NCBI RefSeq assembly: GCF_004519405.1
Contig: NZ_SGWI01000008.1
Location: 186,001-250,000, forward strand
Length of the DNA stretch: 64,000 nucleotides
Direction of reading: 5' to 3'
DNA from: Pseudomonas sp. BCA17
GTDB taxonomy: Bacteria > Pseudomonadota > Gammaproteobacteria > Pseudomonadales > Pseudomonadaceae
Numbering within the stretch: the stretch's first letter is position 1; each line of letters begins with the position of its first letter. Below, in pieces: positions 9,055-17,861 of this stretch. Under the pieces are notes generated by a model. That model saw only the letters and a program-made list of their open reading frames with translations. It did no database searches and had not been told where the DNA came from. Made by a program: the position numbers and the translations under genes.

Positions 9055-10389
9055 TCAGAGGTCTACGGTAGGAATCTTGCGCGGCGCCATGAAGTACATC
9101 CAGGTCAGGGCAATGAAGTACATCGCTGGGATCAGGGTGAACAACACCGTGTAGTTGTTATTCGTGACCGTGAGGATATGCCCGACGATCTGGGTCATGA
9201 ACATGCCGCCGATCGCCGCGCACATCCCGCCGAAACCGAACACCGTGCTCATCATGTGCTTGGGTGTGTAGTCCATCACCAGGCTCCAGATATTGGCGGT
9301 CCAGGCCTGGTGGGCACCGATGGCCAGGGAAATGGCAAACACCGCGACCCACAGCTGGCTGGAACCGGCCGCCATGATCACACCGACGATGCAGCAGGCA
9401 AACAGCAACATCGACAACAGCCGCGCCTTGATCGAATTCATCCCTCGTCCGATCAGGAACGACGACAGAATGCCCCCGCCCACACTGCCGAAGTCGGCGG
9501 TCAGGTAAATGATGATCAGCGGAATGCCCATCTGGGTCACGTTGATGCCCAGGTTGTATTGCTGGTTCAGGAACGGCGGTAGCCAATACAGGTAGAACCA
9601 GAACACTGGCGCGGTCATCGCGTAGGCGAGGGCGAATGCCCAAGTGCCACGCATGCGCAGGATGCGGCTGAACGGGACGCCAGGTTGTTCGGGTTCGACT
9701 TCCTGTTGCACGTAATCCAATTCGGATTGTTTAACGGTTGGATGTTCTTCGGGGTTGTAGTACTTCAGGCCCCAGCACACCAGCCAGATCCCGCCGAGTG
9801 CCGACATGCACAGAAATGCCGCCTGCCAGCCCCATACGTGCAGGATCAGCGGCAACAGCATTGGCGTCATCATCGCACCGACGTTGGTGCCGGCGTTGAA
9901 GATGCCGGTGGCCACTGCACGTTCACCCGCCGGGAACCACAAGCGTGTGGTCTTGACGCAGGCCGGGTAGTTGGCGGCTTCGGTCAGCCCGAGGATAAAG
10001 CGGCAGACCATAAAACCGACTGCCGAGGTGGCCAGGCCGTGGGCGCCGGTGGCCAGGCTCCACAGCAAGACTGCGCAGAAGAACACGCGCTTCACGCCGA
10101 TGCGGTCGATCAGCCGACCTTGCAGCACGAACCCGATGGCATAGCCCACCTGGAACCAGAAGTTGATGTTGGCGTAGTCCATCGCCGTCCAGCTCATTTC
10201 CTTGGCCAGGATCGGTTGCATCACGCCCAGGGCGGCGCGGTCGATGTAGTTCAGCGTGGTGGCGAAGAATACCAGGGCCAGCATGCCCCAGCGGGTTTTA
10301 CCCACGGCCAGGGCGCCGCGGATCTTGTCGCCGATGCCGGCGTGCGGGTTGCCCGGGCGTGTGGCCAGGACGGAGTTTTGCGAAGGCAT
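9055..10389 (-). CDS. MFS transporter, probable quinate/shikimate (aromatic acid) importer
   Basis: The 444-residue, 12-helix protein belongs to the anion:cation symporter branch of the MFS, with the loop 2-3 motif GRLIDRIGVKRVF. It is divergent from quiC with a 209-bp shared promoter region, which strongly suggests that it brings in quinate, shikimate or 3-dehydroshikimate. A similar MFS gene lies beside quiC in other Pseudomonas. Family membership is visible in the sequence; the substrate is inferred from position only. Confidence 0.8.
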   Translation of the reverse strand: MPSQNSVLATRPGNPHAGIGDKIRGALAVGKTRWGMLALVFFATTLNYIDRAALGVMQPILAKEMSWTAMDYANINFWFQVGYAIGFVLQGRLIDRIGVKRVFFCAVLLWSLATGAHGLATSAVGFMVCRFILGLTEAANYPACVKTTRLWFPAGERAVATGIFNAGTNVGAMMTPMLLPLILHVWGWQAAFLCMSALGGIWLVCWGLKYYNPEEHPTVKQSELDYVQQEVEPEQPGVPFSRILRMRGTWAFALAYAMTAPVFWFYLYWLPPFLNQQYNLGINVTQMGIPLIIIYLTADFGSVGGGILSSFLIGRGMNSIKARLLSMLLFACCIVGVIMAAGSSQLWVAVFAISLAIGAHQAWTANIWSLVMDYTPKHMMSTVFGFGGMCAAIGGMFMTQIVGHILTVTNNNYTVLFTLIPAMYFIALTWMYFMAPRKIPTVDL

Positions 10390-10492
10390 GAGTTAGTACC
10401 CGTTTTTGAAATTCTTATGGTGTGTGCTGGGTCTTCTTGCGTGAACGATGGTGCGCAGTGCCTAAAAAATCGTCAATTCGCCAAGGGGCTTA

Positions 10493-10510
10493 GTGTTCGA
10501 TAATCGCACC
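10493..10510. promoter_or_regulatory. Candidate operator in the divergent MFS/quiC promoter
   Basis: GTGTTCGATAATCGCACC contains the symmetric core CGAT-A-ATCG. It matches 16 of 18 bases with a site at 14650-14667 upstream of aroQ (GTGTTCGATTATCGAACC). It lies about 90 bp from the quiC ATG and 104 bp from the MFS ATG. The TetR-family protein at 12578 is the obvious candidate ligand-responsive repressor. A second small palindrome, AACCGGTT, lies just to the right near 10517-10524. Confidence 0.55.
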
Positions 10511-10598
10511 AAAAACTAACCGGTTCGTACATTTTAATTGCTGCGTGTAGGCTGGGGGCGAATAATTTGCCACAAACAACAATTGCCGGGAGTCGCCC

Positions 10599-12500
10599 AT
10601 GCAACGTTCCATTGCCACCGTTTCCTTGAGCGGCACCCTGCCGGAAAAGCTCGAAGCCATTGCCGCCGCCGGGTTCGACGGGGTCGAGATCTTTGAGAAT
10701 GACTTATTGTATTACGACGGCAGCCCGCGGGAAGTCAGGCAAATGTGCGCCGACCTGGGCATTGCCATCACCTTGTTCCAGCCCTTCCGCGACTTCGAAG
10801 GTTGCCGCCGCGCCCGCTTGGCGCGCAACCTTGAACGGGCCGAGCGCAAGTTCGATTTGATGCAGGAGTTGGGCACCGACCTGGTGCTGGTGTGCAGCAA
10901 TGCTTCGGCCGATTGCGTGGGCGACGAGCGCATTTTACTCGACGACTTGAGCCTGCTGGCCGAACACGCCGGGCGCCGTGGCCTGCGCATTGGTTATGAA
11001 GCGCTGGCGTGGGGCAAGCATGTGAACACCTGGCAGCAGGTGTGGAACCTGGTGCGCCAGGTCGATCACCCCAGCCTCGGCGTGTTGCTCGACAGCTTCC
11101 ACACCTTGTCGCTCAAGGGCGACCCGAGCGCGATCGCCCAGATCCCCGGCGACAAGATCTTCTTTGTGCAAATGGCCGACGCGCCGATCCTGGCCATGGA
11201 TGTGCTGGAGTGGAGCCGGCATTTCCGTTGCTTCCCCGGGCAGGGCGAATTCGACCTGCCGGGGTTTCTGGCACCTATCATCCAGAGTGGTTACACCGGG
11301 CCTTTATCCCTCGAGATATTCAACGATGGCTTCCGTGCGGCGCCAACCCGGGCGAACGCGGCAGATGGCTTGCGCTCGCTGCTGTACCTGGAAGAGAAAA
11401 CCCGCGAGCGCCTCCAGCAGCAAGCGCCTGCCCAGCCCGTTGACATCCTGTTCGATACCCCGGCCGCCAGCGAATACGGTGGCGTCGAGTTCCTGGAGTT
11501 TGCCGTGGATGAAAACCTCGGTGCCAGGCTCACCCAGTGGCTGGAGCGCCTGGGTTTTGTCAAGGCCGGGCAGCACCGCTCCAAGAGTGTGAGCCTGCTG
11601 CGTCAGGGGGATATCAACTTGATCCTCAACTGCGAACCTTATTCCTTCGCCCATAATTTTTTCGAAGCCCACGGGCCCTCGTTGTGTGCCACCGCGATTC
11701 GGGTCAAGGACAGTGCCAAGGCGCTGGCGCGGGCAGTGGCCTACAAGGGCCAGCCGTATCGCGGACTGGTGGGGCCGAACGAGCTGGAACTGGGGGCGGT
11801 ACGTGCACCGGACGGCAGCCTGATTTACCTGGTAGACCCGAGCGAAGGCGATTTGTACGACACCGATTTCAACTTGCAGCCGGCAACCCTCTCCGGTGGC
11901 GGCCTGCTGCGCATCGACCATATGGCCATGGCCTTACCGGCCGACAGCCTCGACAGTTGGGTACTGTTCTACAAGAGCCTGCTGGATTTTGAAGCCGATG
12001 ATGAAGTGGTATTGCCCGACCCTTACGGCCTGGTGAAAAGCCGTGCGCTGCGTAGCCGTTGCAGCTCGATCCGCCTGCCGCTGAATATTTCCGAGAACCG
12101 CAACACCGCCATTTCCCACGCACTATCGAGCTATCGAGGCTCGGGTGTGCACCACATTGCTTTCGACTGTGCGGATATCTTCGCCGAGGTGAGCCGGGCC
12201 AAGGCCGCCGGTGTGCCATTGTTGGATATTCCGCTCAACTACTATGACGACCTGGCGGCGCGGTTTGATTTCGACGATGAATTTCTCAGCGAGTTGGCGT
12301 ACTACAACGTGCTGTACGACCGCGACGCCCAGGGCGGTGAGTTGTTTCACGTGTACACCGAGGCGTTCGAAGGGCGGTTTTTCTTCGAGATTATCCAGCG
12401 CAAAAACGGTTACGCCGGTTATGGCGCGGCCAACGTGGCGGTACGTCTGGCGGCGATGGCTAAATCCCGTAGCGGCGCGGCGCGCCAGGCGCGTTTATAA
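10599..12500 (+). CDS. quiC: 3-dehydroshikimate dehydratase, two-domain type
   Basis: The 633-residue enzyme converts 3-dehydroshikimate to protocatechuate, the committed step of quinate/shikimate degradation. Residues 1 to about 270 form a xylose-isomerase-like TIM barrel (MQRSIATVSLSGTLPEKLEAIA, with metal-site regions around GYEALAWGKHV and VLLDSFH). Residues from about 295 to 610 are a vicinal-oxygen-chelate, HPPD-like domain with LLRIDHMAMAL and GVHHIAFDC. This fused architecture is the one known for Pseudomonas QuiC1. It is divergent from the MFS importer and followed 77 bp later by the TetR gene. Confidence 0.93.
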   Translation: MQRSIATVSLSGTLPEKLEAIAAAGFDGVEIFENDLLYYDGSPREVRQMCADLGIAITLFQPFRDFEGCRRARLARNLERAERKFDLMQELGTDLVLVCSNASADCVGDERILLDDLSLLAEHAGRRGLRIGYEALAWGKHVNTWQQVWNLVRQVDHPSLGVLLDSFHTLSLKGDPSAIAQIPGDKIFFVQMADAPILAMDVLEWSRHFRCFPGQGEFDLPGFLAPIIQSGYTGPLSLEIFNDGFRAAPTRANAADGLRSLLYLEEKTRERLQQQAPAQPVDILFDTPAASEYGGVEFLEFAVDENLGARLTQWLERLGFVKAGQHRSKSVSLLRQGDINLILNCEPYSFAHNFFEAHGPSLCATAIRVKDSAKALARAVAYKGQPYRGLVGPNELELGAVRAPDGSLIYLVDPSEGDLYDTDFNLQPATLSGGGLLRIDHMAMALPADSLDSWVLFYKSLLDFEADDEVVLPDPYGLVKSRALRSRCSSIRLPLNISENRNTAISHALSSYRGSGVHHIAFDCADIFAEVSRAKAAGVPLLDIPLNYYDDLAARFDFDDEFLSELAYYNVLYDRDAQGGELFHVYTEAFEGRFFFEIIQRKNGYAGYGAANVAVRLAAMAKSRSGAARQARL

Positions 12501-12577
12501 CGAGGTGTGGGGTGCTTCCTTCGGCGGGCGGCGCGGCCCATAATCACCGCCTGCATAACACTGGCCGTGAGCGCACC

Positions 12578-13219
12578 ATGACCTCCGAAGCACCGCGCAA
12601 GAGTCGTAAGAACAATCCGGAAAAGACCCGCGAAAACATCCTTCAGGAAGCCATCGTCGAGTTTGTTCAACAGGGCCTGTCAGGCGCTCGCGTGGATGCG
12701 ATCGCCGAGCGTATCCACACCTCCAAACGGATGATCTATTACTACTTCGGCAGTAAGGAACAGTTGTACGTCGAGGTGTTGGAGAAGCTCTACGGCGACA
12801 TCCGTAACACCGAAACCCGCATGAACCTCACCGCGCTGGAGCCCCGTGAGGCGATCCGGCGGCTGGTAGAGTTCACGTTTGATCACCACGACCAGAACGT
12901 GGATTTCGTACGTATCGTCAGCATCGAGAATATCCACAACGCTGAATACGTGAAGCGTTCGGAGTCGATCAAGGCAATGAACAGCAACATCCTCGAAGCG
13001 CTGGGCGTCACCTTGCGACGTGGTGCCGAGATGGGGCTGTTCCGTGAGGGCCTGGACCCGTTGGACGTGCACCTGCTGATCAACTCATTCAGCTTTTACC
13101 GCGTGTCCAACCGCCACACGTTCAGTGAGATTTTTCAGATCGAGCTGTCGGACGAGGCGATCAAGCAGCGACACCGCGAGATGATTTGTGATTCGGTGAT
13201 GCGTTATCTGCAGGCGTGA
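12578..13219 (+). CDS. TetR-family regulator of the quinate/shikimate cluster
   Basis: The 213-residue protein has an N-terminal TetR helix-turn-helix at roughly residues 15-65 (TRENILQEAIVEFVQQGLSG, then AIAERIHTSKRMIYYYFGSKEQLY), preceded by a basic tail. The C-terminal ligand and dimer domain resembles regulators of aromatic-acid genes. It starts at ATG 12578 and lies downstream of quiC, probably co-transcribed. No copy of the cluster's shared palindrome occurs in the short quiC-tetR gap, so it is probably not autoregulated through that site. Confidence 0.82.
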   Translation: MTSEAPRKSRKNNPEKTRENILQEAIVEFVQQGLSGARVDAIAERIHTSKRMIYYYFGSKEQLYVEVLEKLYGDIRNTETRMNLTALEPREAIRRLVEFTFDHHDQNVDFVRIVSIENIHNAEYVKRSESIKAMNSNILEALGVTLRRGAEMGLFREGLDPLDVHLLINSFSFYRVSNRHTFSEIFQIELSDEAIKQRHREMICDSVMRYLQA

Positions 13220-13262
13220 GTGCCCAAGACGCTCACGCTGAAATGCAGTCCACATTTGGATT

Positions 13263-14111
13263 CTAGCTATTCATGCTCTGGAAGTGCGCCAACATGCGGT
13301 CTGCATCCGGCACCTTGCCACTGAATAACTCAAACGCCTTCACCGCCTGAAACACCGCCATGTTGCCGCCATCGAGTGTGCGGCAACCCAAGGCGCGGGC
13401 GTCGCGCAGCAGTTCGGTTTCCAGTGGGAAGTACACAATTTCCGCGACCCATAATTCAGCCCGCAACAGAGCGGGCGGCACCGGCGTGCCCGGCAGTTTT
13501 GCCATGCCCATCGGCGTGGTGTTCACCAGCCCATCGGCCTCGGCCATGGCGCTTTCCAGGTGGCTGCCGACCTGAGCGCGACCGCCGCCGAAACGCTGCG
13601 CGAGGTTATCCACAAGGTCGCGGGCGCGGTTGATATCCACGTCAAAAATGCTCAAGTGCTGCACGCCTTCCGCCAACAGCGCGTGGGCCACGGCCGCACC
13701 CGCACCGCCAGCGCCCATCTGGACGGCGCGTTGGCGGGCGACATCATTCAAATTGCGCCGAAACCCTTCGGCAAACCCCAGGCAATCAGTGTTGTGGCCG
13801 ATGCGTTTGCCTTCCTTGAAGAGCACGGTGTTGACCGCACCAATGCCTCGGGCCTCGTCGGATAATTCATCGAGCAGAGGCAGGATCGCCTGCTTGCACG
13901 GGTAGGTGATGTTCAGCCCGGTGAAGTGCATCAATTCGGCGGCGTGCAGCAGGTCGGGCAGGGCGTTGATGTCCAGGTGCGGCGGCGCCAGATCGATCAG
14001 GCGATAGAGATAGCGCAGGCCTTGGGCGTCACCTTCCTGCTCATGCAGCGCGGGGGTGCGGGAGGCCTGGATGCCCGAGCCGATCAGGCCGGCGAGGATG
14101 CGCGGTTTCAT
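13263..14111 (-). CDS. aroE: Quinate/shikimate dehydrogenase (AroE-like, catabolic type)
   Basis: The 282-residue dehydrogenase has catalytic Lys73 (NITYPCKQ) and Asp109 (HNTDC), a glycine-rich GAGGAG nucleotide loop, and DGG near the C-terminus. The substrate loop reads SRTP with Ser17 and Thr19 rather than the SxS of biosynthetic AroE. The second beta strand of the cofactor fold ends in FDVD, an acidic residue that usually favours NAD+. Both features match the known Corynebacterium quinate/shikimate dehydrogenase. It is the second gene of an aroQ-aroE operon, overlapping aroQ by 4 bp (ATGA). Confidence 0.88.
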   Translation of the reverse strand: MKPRILAGLIGSGIQASRTPALHEQEGDAQGLRYLYRLIDLAPPHLDINALPDLLHAAELMHFTGLNITYPCKQAILPLLDELSDEARGIGAVNTVLFKEGKRIGHNTDCLGFAEGFRRNLNDVARQRAVQMGAGGAGAAVAHALLAEGVQHLSIFDVDINRARDLVDNLAQRFGGGRAQVGSHLESAMAEADGLVNTTPMGMAKLPGTPVPPALLRAELWVAEIVYFPLETELLRDARALGCRTLDGGNMAVFQAVKAFELFSGKVPDADRMLAHFQSMNS

Positions 14112-14557
14112 CGGTTCGCCCCTTTGAGCAATTGGCTGAAATGACTCAGGGCCAAGTGATAGCCGTGGCTGCCGAAGCCGGCCAGCACGGCTGTGGCGAT
14201 GGGCGATACAAAGGAGTGATGCCGAAACGCCTCACGCGCATGCACATTGGACAAGTGCACTTCGATCACCGGTACTTCACTGGCCACCAACGCATCGCGA
14301 ATCGCTACCGAGGTGTGGGTCCAGGCGGCGGGGTTGATCACGATTCCGGCACAACGGGCGCGGGCGCCGTGGATCCAGTCGAGCAATTCGCCTTCGTGAT
14401 TGGTTTGGCGAAACTCCAGTTTCAACCCCAGTTGTTCAGCGCTGCGACCACACAAGGCGGCGACATCGGCCAGGGTTTCATGGCCGTAGGTGGCAGGCTC
14501 ACGGGTACCGAGCAGGTTGAGGTTGGGGCCGTTGAGCACCAGGACGAGGGGCTGCAT
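14108..14557 (-). CDS. aroQ: 3-dehydroquinate dehydratase, type II
   Basis: The 149-residue type II dehydroquinase carries the signature NGPNLNLLGTREPATYG with catalytic Arg19 and Tyr24, and EVHLSN with His101. Placed with quiC and a quinate-type dehydrogenase, it probably works catabolically (3-dehydroquinate to 3-dehydroshikimate) as a second copy beside the biosynthetic enzyme. It is first in a two-gene operon; its stop overlaps the aroE start. Confidence 0.93.
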   Translation of the reverse strand: MQPLVLVLNGPNLNLLGTREPATYGHETLADVAALCGRSAEQLGLKLEFRQTNHEGELLDWIHGARARCAGIVINPAAWTHTSVAIRDALVASEVPVIEVHLSNVHAREAFRHHSFVSPIATAVLAGFGSHGYHLALSHFSQLLKGANR

Positions 14558-14649
14558 GGGGGTGTCTCCACAATTATTGTTCGTTGTGGAGGTAAAATGT
14601 ACGGAATGGTTAATTTGGTCAATCGACGGTAGGGTGCCCTGATCGGCAT

Positions 14650-14667
14650 GTGTTCGATTATCGAACC
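14650..14667. promoter_or_regulatory. Candidate operator upstream of aroQ-aroE
   Basis: GTGTTCGATTATCGAACC contains the perfect 15-bp palindrome GTTCGAT-T-ATCGAAC (14652-14666), about 95 bp upstream of the aroQ ATG. It is the counterpart of the site at 10493-10510 in the quiC promoter (16/18 identical). No other gene in the window needs a regulator between aroQ and trmA. Confidence 0.55.
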
Positions 14668-14697
14668 GTTAATCCAGGGCAATTGCTGGCGCAACCG

Positions 14698-14719
14698 CGC
14701 CGCCCGAAGGCGGGCGGCG
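14698..14719 (-). terminator. GC-rich hairpin after trmA
   Basis: CGCCGCCC and GGGCGGCG form an 8-bp perfect stem with a 6-base loop, starting 5 bases past the trmA stop. No T-run follows on the minus strand, so it may terminate inefficiently or serve as a 3'-end stabiliser. Confidence 0.5.
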
Positions 14720-14724
14720 GGTGA

Positions 14725-15804
14725 TCAGCGTCGGGTCAACAACACACCGGATTCCATATGGTGCGTCCACGGGAACTGGTCAAACATCGCACAGCGGGTA
14801 ATGCGGTGCGTGTCATGCAGTTGCGCGATGTTCGCGGCCAAGGTCTCCGGGTTGCAGGAGATATACAGGATGTTGTCGAAGCGTCGGGTCAGTTCGCAGG
14901 TGTCAGGGTCCATACCGGCACGAGGCGGGTCGACGAAAACGCTGCCGAATTCGTAGCTTTTCAGGTCGATGCCATGCAGGCGGCGGAACGGACGCACTTC
15001 ATTCAGCGCCTCGGTGAGCTCTTCGGCGGACAAGCGCACCAGGGTGACGTTATCCACAGCGTTTTCATCGAGGTTGCTCAGGGCGGCATTCACGGACGTT
15101 TTGCTGATCTCGGTGGCCAGCACTTTACGCACGCGGGTCGCCAGGGGCAGGGTGAAGTTGCCGTTGCCGCAGTAGAGTTCCAGCAAATCATCCGGGCGAT
15201 CACCCAGGGCTTCATAGGCCCAGTTGAGCATCTTCTGGTTCACCGTACCGTTGGGCTGGGTGAACGCGCCTTCGGGTTGGCGATAGCTGAAGGTCCGGCC
15301 GCCGACTTCGAGCTTTTCCACCACGTAGTCATGGCCGATCACATCGCGCTTGCCCTTGGAACGACCGATGATGCTGACGTTCAAGTCGGCTGCGAGCTGG
15401 TTGGCGGCGGTGTGCCAATGCTCGTCCAGTGGGCGGTGATAGCACAGAGTGATCATCGCATCGCCGGCCAATGTGGTGAGGAACTCCACTTGGAACAGCT
15501 TGTGGCTCAGGGCGGCACTGGCTTGCCAGGCGGCCTTGAGCTGCGGCATCAACTGGTTGATGCGGGTGCTGGCGATGGGGAACGCTTCGATCAGGATCGG
15601 TGTGCGCTTGTCATCCTGCGAGAACATCGCGTAATGGCGCTCACCGCCTTCGCGCCACAGGCGGAACTCCGCGCGCAGGCGGAAGTTCTGCAACGGCGAA
15701 TCGAAGACTTGCGGCTCGGGGGCGTCGAACGGTGCCAGCAGGTCACGCAAGCGCGTGACCTTGTCTTGCAGTTGAGCGGTGTAGCGTGTGGCGTCAAAAG
15801 TCAT
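14725..15804 (-). CDS. trmA: tRNA (uracil-54-C5)-methyltransferase
   Basis: The 359-residue S-adenosylmethionine-dependent enzyme makes m5U54 (ribothymidine) in tRNA. It has an SAM-binding ELYCGNGNFTLPLA motif, FVDPPRAGMD, and the catalytic cysteine in ILYISCNPETL. Length and motifs match E. coli TrmA (about 366 residues), and the iron-sulfur cysteines of RlmD/RlmC are absent. Its ATG overlaps the stop of the upstream permease gene by 4 bases, so the two are coupled. Confidence 0.93.
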   Translation of the reverse strand: MTFDATRYTAQLQDKVTRLRDLLAPFDAPEPQVFDSPLQNFRLRAEFRLWREGGERHYAMFSQDDKRTPILIEAFPIASTRINQLMPQLKAAWQASAALSHKLFQVEFLTTLAGDAMITLCYHRPLDEHWHTAANQLAADLNVSIIGRSKGKRDVIGHDYVVEKLEVGGRTFSYRQPEGAFTQPNGTVNQKMLNWAYEALGDRPDDLLELYCGNGNFTLPLATRVRKVLATEISKTSVNAALSNLDENAVDNVTLVRLSAEELTEALNEVRPFRRLHGIDLKSYEFGSVFVDPPRAGMDPDTCELTRRFDNILYISCNPETLAANIAQLHDTHRITRCAMFDQFPWTHHMESGVLLTRR

Positions 15805-17096
15805 GCGTTGAACCAGCCCAGCTTGATCACGAACAGGATCGACAGGATCACCAGTGCCGGGTTCAGCTCACGGTAGCGGCCCGAAAGCAGCTTGATGGCG
15901 GTCCAGGCGATGAAACCGAAGGCGATGCCGTTGGCGATGGAGTAAGTGAAAGGCATCGCCAGGGCGGTGATCACCACCGGTGCTGCCACGGTAATGTCAT
16001 CCCAATCGATTTCCGCCAGGCCCGACGTCATCAACACCGCCACGAACAGCAGCGCCGGGGCGGTAGCGAAGGCCGGTACGCTGGCGGCCAGTGGCGAGAA
16101 GAACAGCGCCAGCAGGAACAGAATCGCGACCACGATAGCGGTCAAACCGGTACGGCCACCGGCGCTCACACCCGCGGCGGACTCGATGTAGCTGGTAGTG
16201 GTCGAGGTGCCCAGCAGGGAGCCGGCCATGGCGGCGGTGCTGTCGGCGATCAGCGCACGGCCCATTTTCGGCATGTGGCCATCCTTGCCCATCAGGCCGG
16301 CGCGCTTGGCGACGCCGATCAGGGTGCCGGAGTTATCGAACAGGTCGACGAACAGGAACGCGAAGATCACGCTGACCAGGCCGATATCCAACGCACCTTT
16401 GATATCCAACTGCAGGAAGGTCGGGGCCAGGGACGGTGGCATCGAGGTCACGCCGCCGAACGGGGTGAAGCCCATGACGATGGAGACGATGGTCACCGCA
16501 AGGATGCCGATCAGCACCGCGCCGCGCACGGCGAGGGCTTCCAGCGCCACGATCAGCGCGAAGCCGAGGGTGGCGAGGATCGGTGCGGGTTGTTTCAGGT
16601 CGCCCAGGCCGACCATGGTGGCCGGGTTGCTGACCACGATACCGGCGTTGTGCAGGGCGATCAGGGCCAGGAACAGGCCGATACCGGCGGCAATCGCCGA
16701 GCGCAGCGGCAGCGGGATGCTGTTGATGATCCACTCACGGATACGGAAGATCGACAGCAGGAAGAACAGCACCGCCGAAATGAATACCGCGCCCAGCGCA
16801 ACCTGCCAGGTGTGGCCCATGTGCAGGACCACGGTGTAGGTAAAGAAGGCATTGAGGCCCATGCCCGGTGCCAGGGCGATCGGGTAGTTGGCGATCAGGC
16901 TCATCACGGTCGAACCGATGGCGGCCGCCAGGCAGGTCGCGACAAACACCGCGCCCTTGTCCATGCCGGTTTCGCCGAGGATGCTCGGGTTCACGAACAG
17001 GATGTAGGCCATGGCCAGGAACGTTGTGATACCTGCGAGAATCTCGGTGCGCACGTTGGTGTTGTGTGCTTTGAGTTGAAACAGCTTTTCCAGCAT
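15801..17096 (-). CDS. NCS2 (AzgA-like) purine permease
   Basis: The 431-residue, multi-helix membrane protein is of the AzgA/PbuG branch, beginning MLEKLFQLKAHNTNVRTEILAGITTFLAMAYI-like. It has the conserved GMGLNAFFTYTVV segment and the TSTTTSYIESAAGVSAGGRTG signature. Relatives import adenine, guanine or hypoxanthine with protons. No purine riboswitch is visible in the 222-bp upstream gap. It is co-transcribed with trmA, which is an odd functional pairing. Confidence 0.88.
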   Translation of the reverse strand: MLEKLFQLKAHNTNVRTEILAGITTFLAMAYILFVNPSILGETGMDKGAVFVATCLAAAIGSTVMSLIANYPIALAPGMGLNAFFTYTVVLHMGHTWQVALGAVFISAVLFFLLSIFRIREWIINSIPLPLRSAIAAGIGLFLALIALHNAGIVVSNPATMVGLGDLKQPAPILATLGFALIVALEALAVRGAVLIGILAVTIVSIVMGFTPFGGVTSMPPSLAPTFLQLDIKGALDIGLVSVIFAFLFVDLFDNSGTLIGVAKRAGLMGKDGHMPKMGRALIADSTAAMAGSLLGTSTTTSYIESAAGVSAGGRTGLTAIVVAILFLLALFFSPLAASVPAFATAPALLFVAVLMTSGLAEIDWDDITVAAPVVITALAMPFTYSIANGIAFGFIAWTAIKLLSGRYRELNPALVILSILFVIKLGWFNA

Positions 17097-17318
17097 GCCG
17101 GCTCCCTGTGACGCTATCTTGCGTCGTTATTTGTTGACCTCTAAGTCAAAGCACAAACTGCGCCAAGCGCCTGTGGTTTCAGAGAGGATCGGAAAAAGCG
17201 GCGCATCATACCAGCAGCCGAGGCCGTGTGGCGCACGGGGTTGGCTTTGCGATGCATGGCTGTGGATCATGGCCTTGAGGCATACTGCGCCGACGTTCAA
17301 GGCAGGGTCGTTAACAGC

Positions 17319-17765
17319 ATGAAAAAAGCCAACGCGTGGAGTCTAGCTCTGATCGCCAGTATCGGCCTGTGGTGGGGCGCGGCACCAGCGTGGGGCGCAG
17401 CTGCACCGCCCTTGAGCGAGGTGCGGGTGTTCAAGGTCGAGTCGGCGCGTTGCAGCGAGAAAATCCCGGAAGGCGCACAGAGTACCCAGCTTTGCGAGCA
17501 CCGTGGCCCTACCAGGGTCTCGGTGATGGAAGTCGGCCTGGGTAACAGCCCCATGGGCCGTTTCAATGGCGCCGAATTGGACGGGCAGCGCACGCCGGTG
17601 TGCCAGGTCGGCAATATCAGCGAGGCTTGCAACGGCGTGGGCACGCTGATGGGCTACATCTATGTGTTTGACTTGAATGTCGAAGCCCAGGGTTGGTTCG
17701 AGTTCAGCAATACGTCGATCAACGGCCCGCAAAATACCTTGAAGACGATGCTCAATATCCGCTGA
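17319..17765 (+). CDS. Secreted DUF4879-type protein
   Basis: The 148-residue protein has a signal peptide (MKKANAWSLALIASIGLWWG to about residue 28, AWGA) and four or more cysteines in the mature part (ARCSEK, QLCEH, PVCQVG, EACNGVG), probably forming disulfides. It resembles the small secreted DUF4879 (YolA-like) family, whose role is unknown; assignment is from memory of the pattern EVGLGN and GYIYVFDL. It starts at ATG 17319 and is a single gene divergent from the permease. Confidence 0.65.
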   Translation: MKKANAWSLALIASIGLWWGAAPAWGAAAPPLSEVRVFKVESARCSEKIPEGAQSTQLCEHRGPTRVSVMEVGLGNSPMGRFNGAELDGQRTPVCQVGNISEACNGVGTLMGYIYVFDLNVEAQGWFEFSNTSINGPQNTLKTMLNIR

Positions 17766-17861
17766 TCAATCCCCTTGAACGCTCATAACCACCGGTAGTC
17801 GTACCCCAGAGACGGCGACTTTCCCGAACGCCGCGGCTGGACTTCAACCCGTGAGGTGTTT

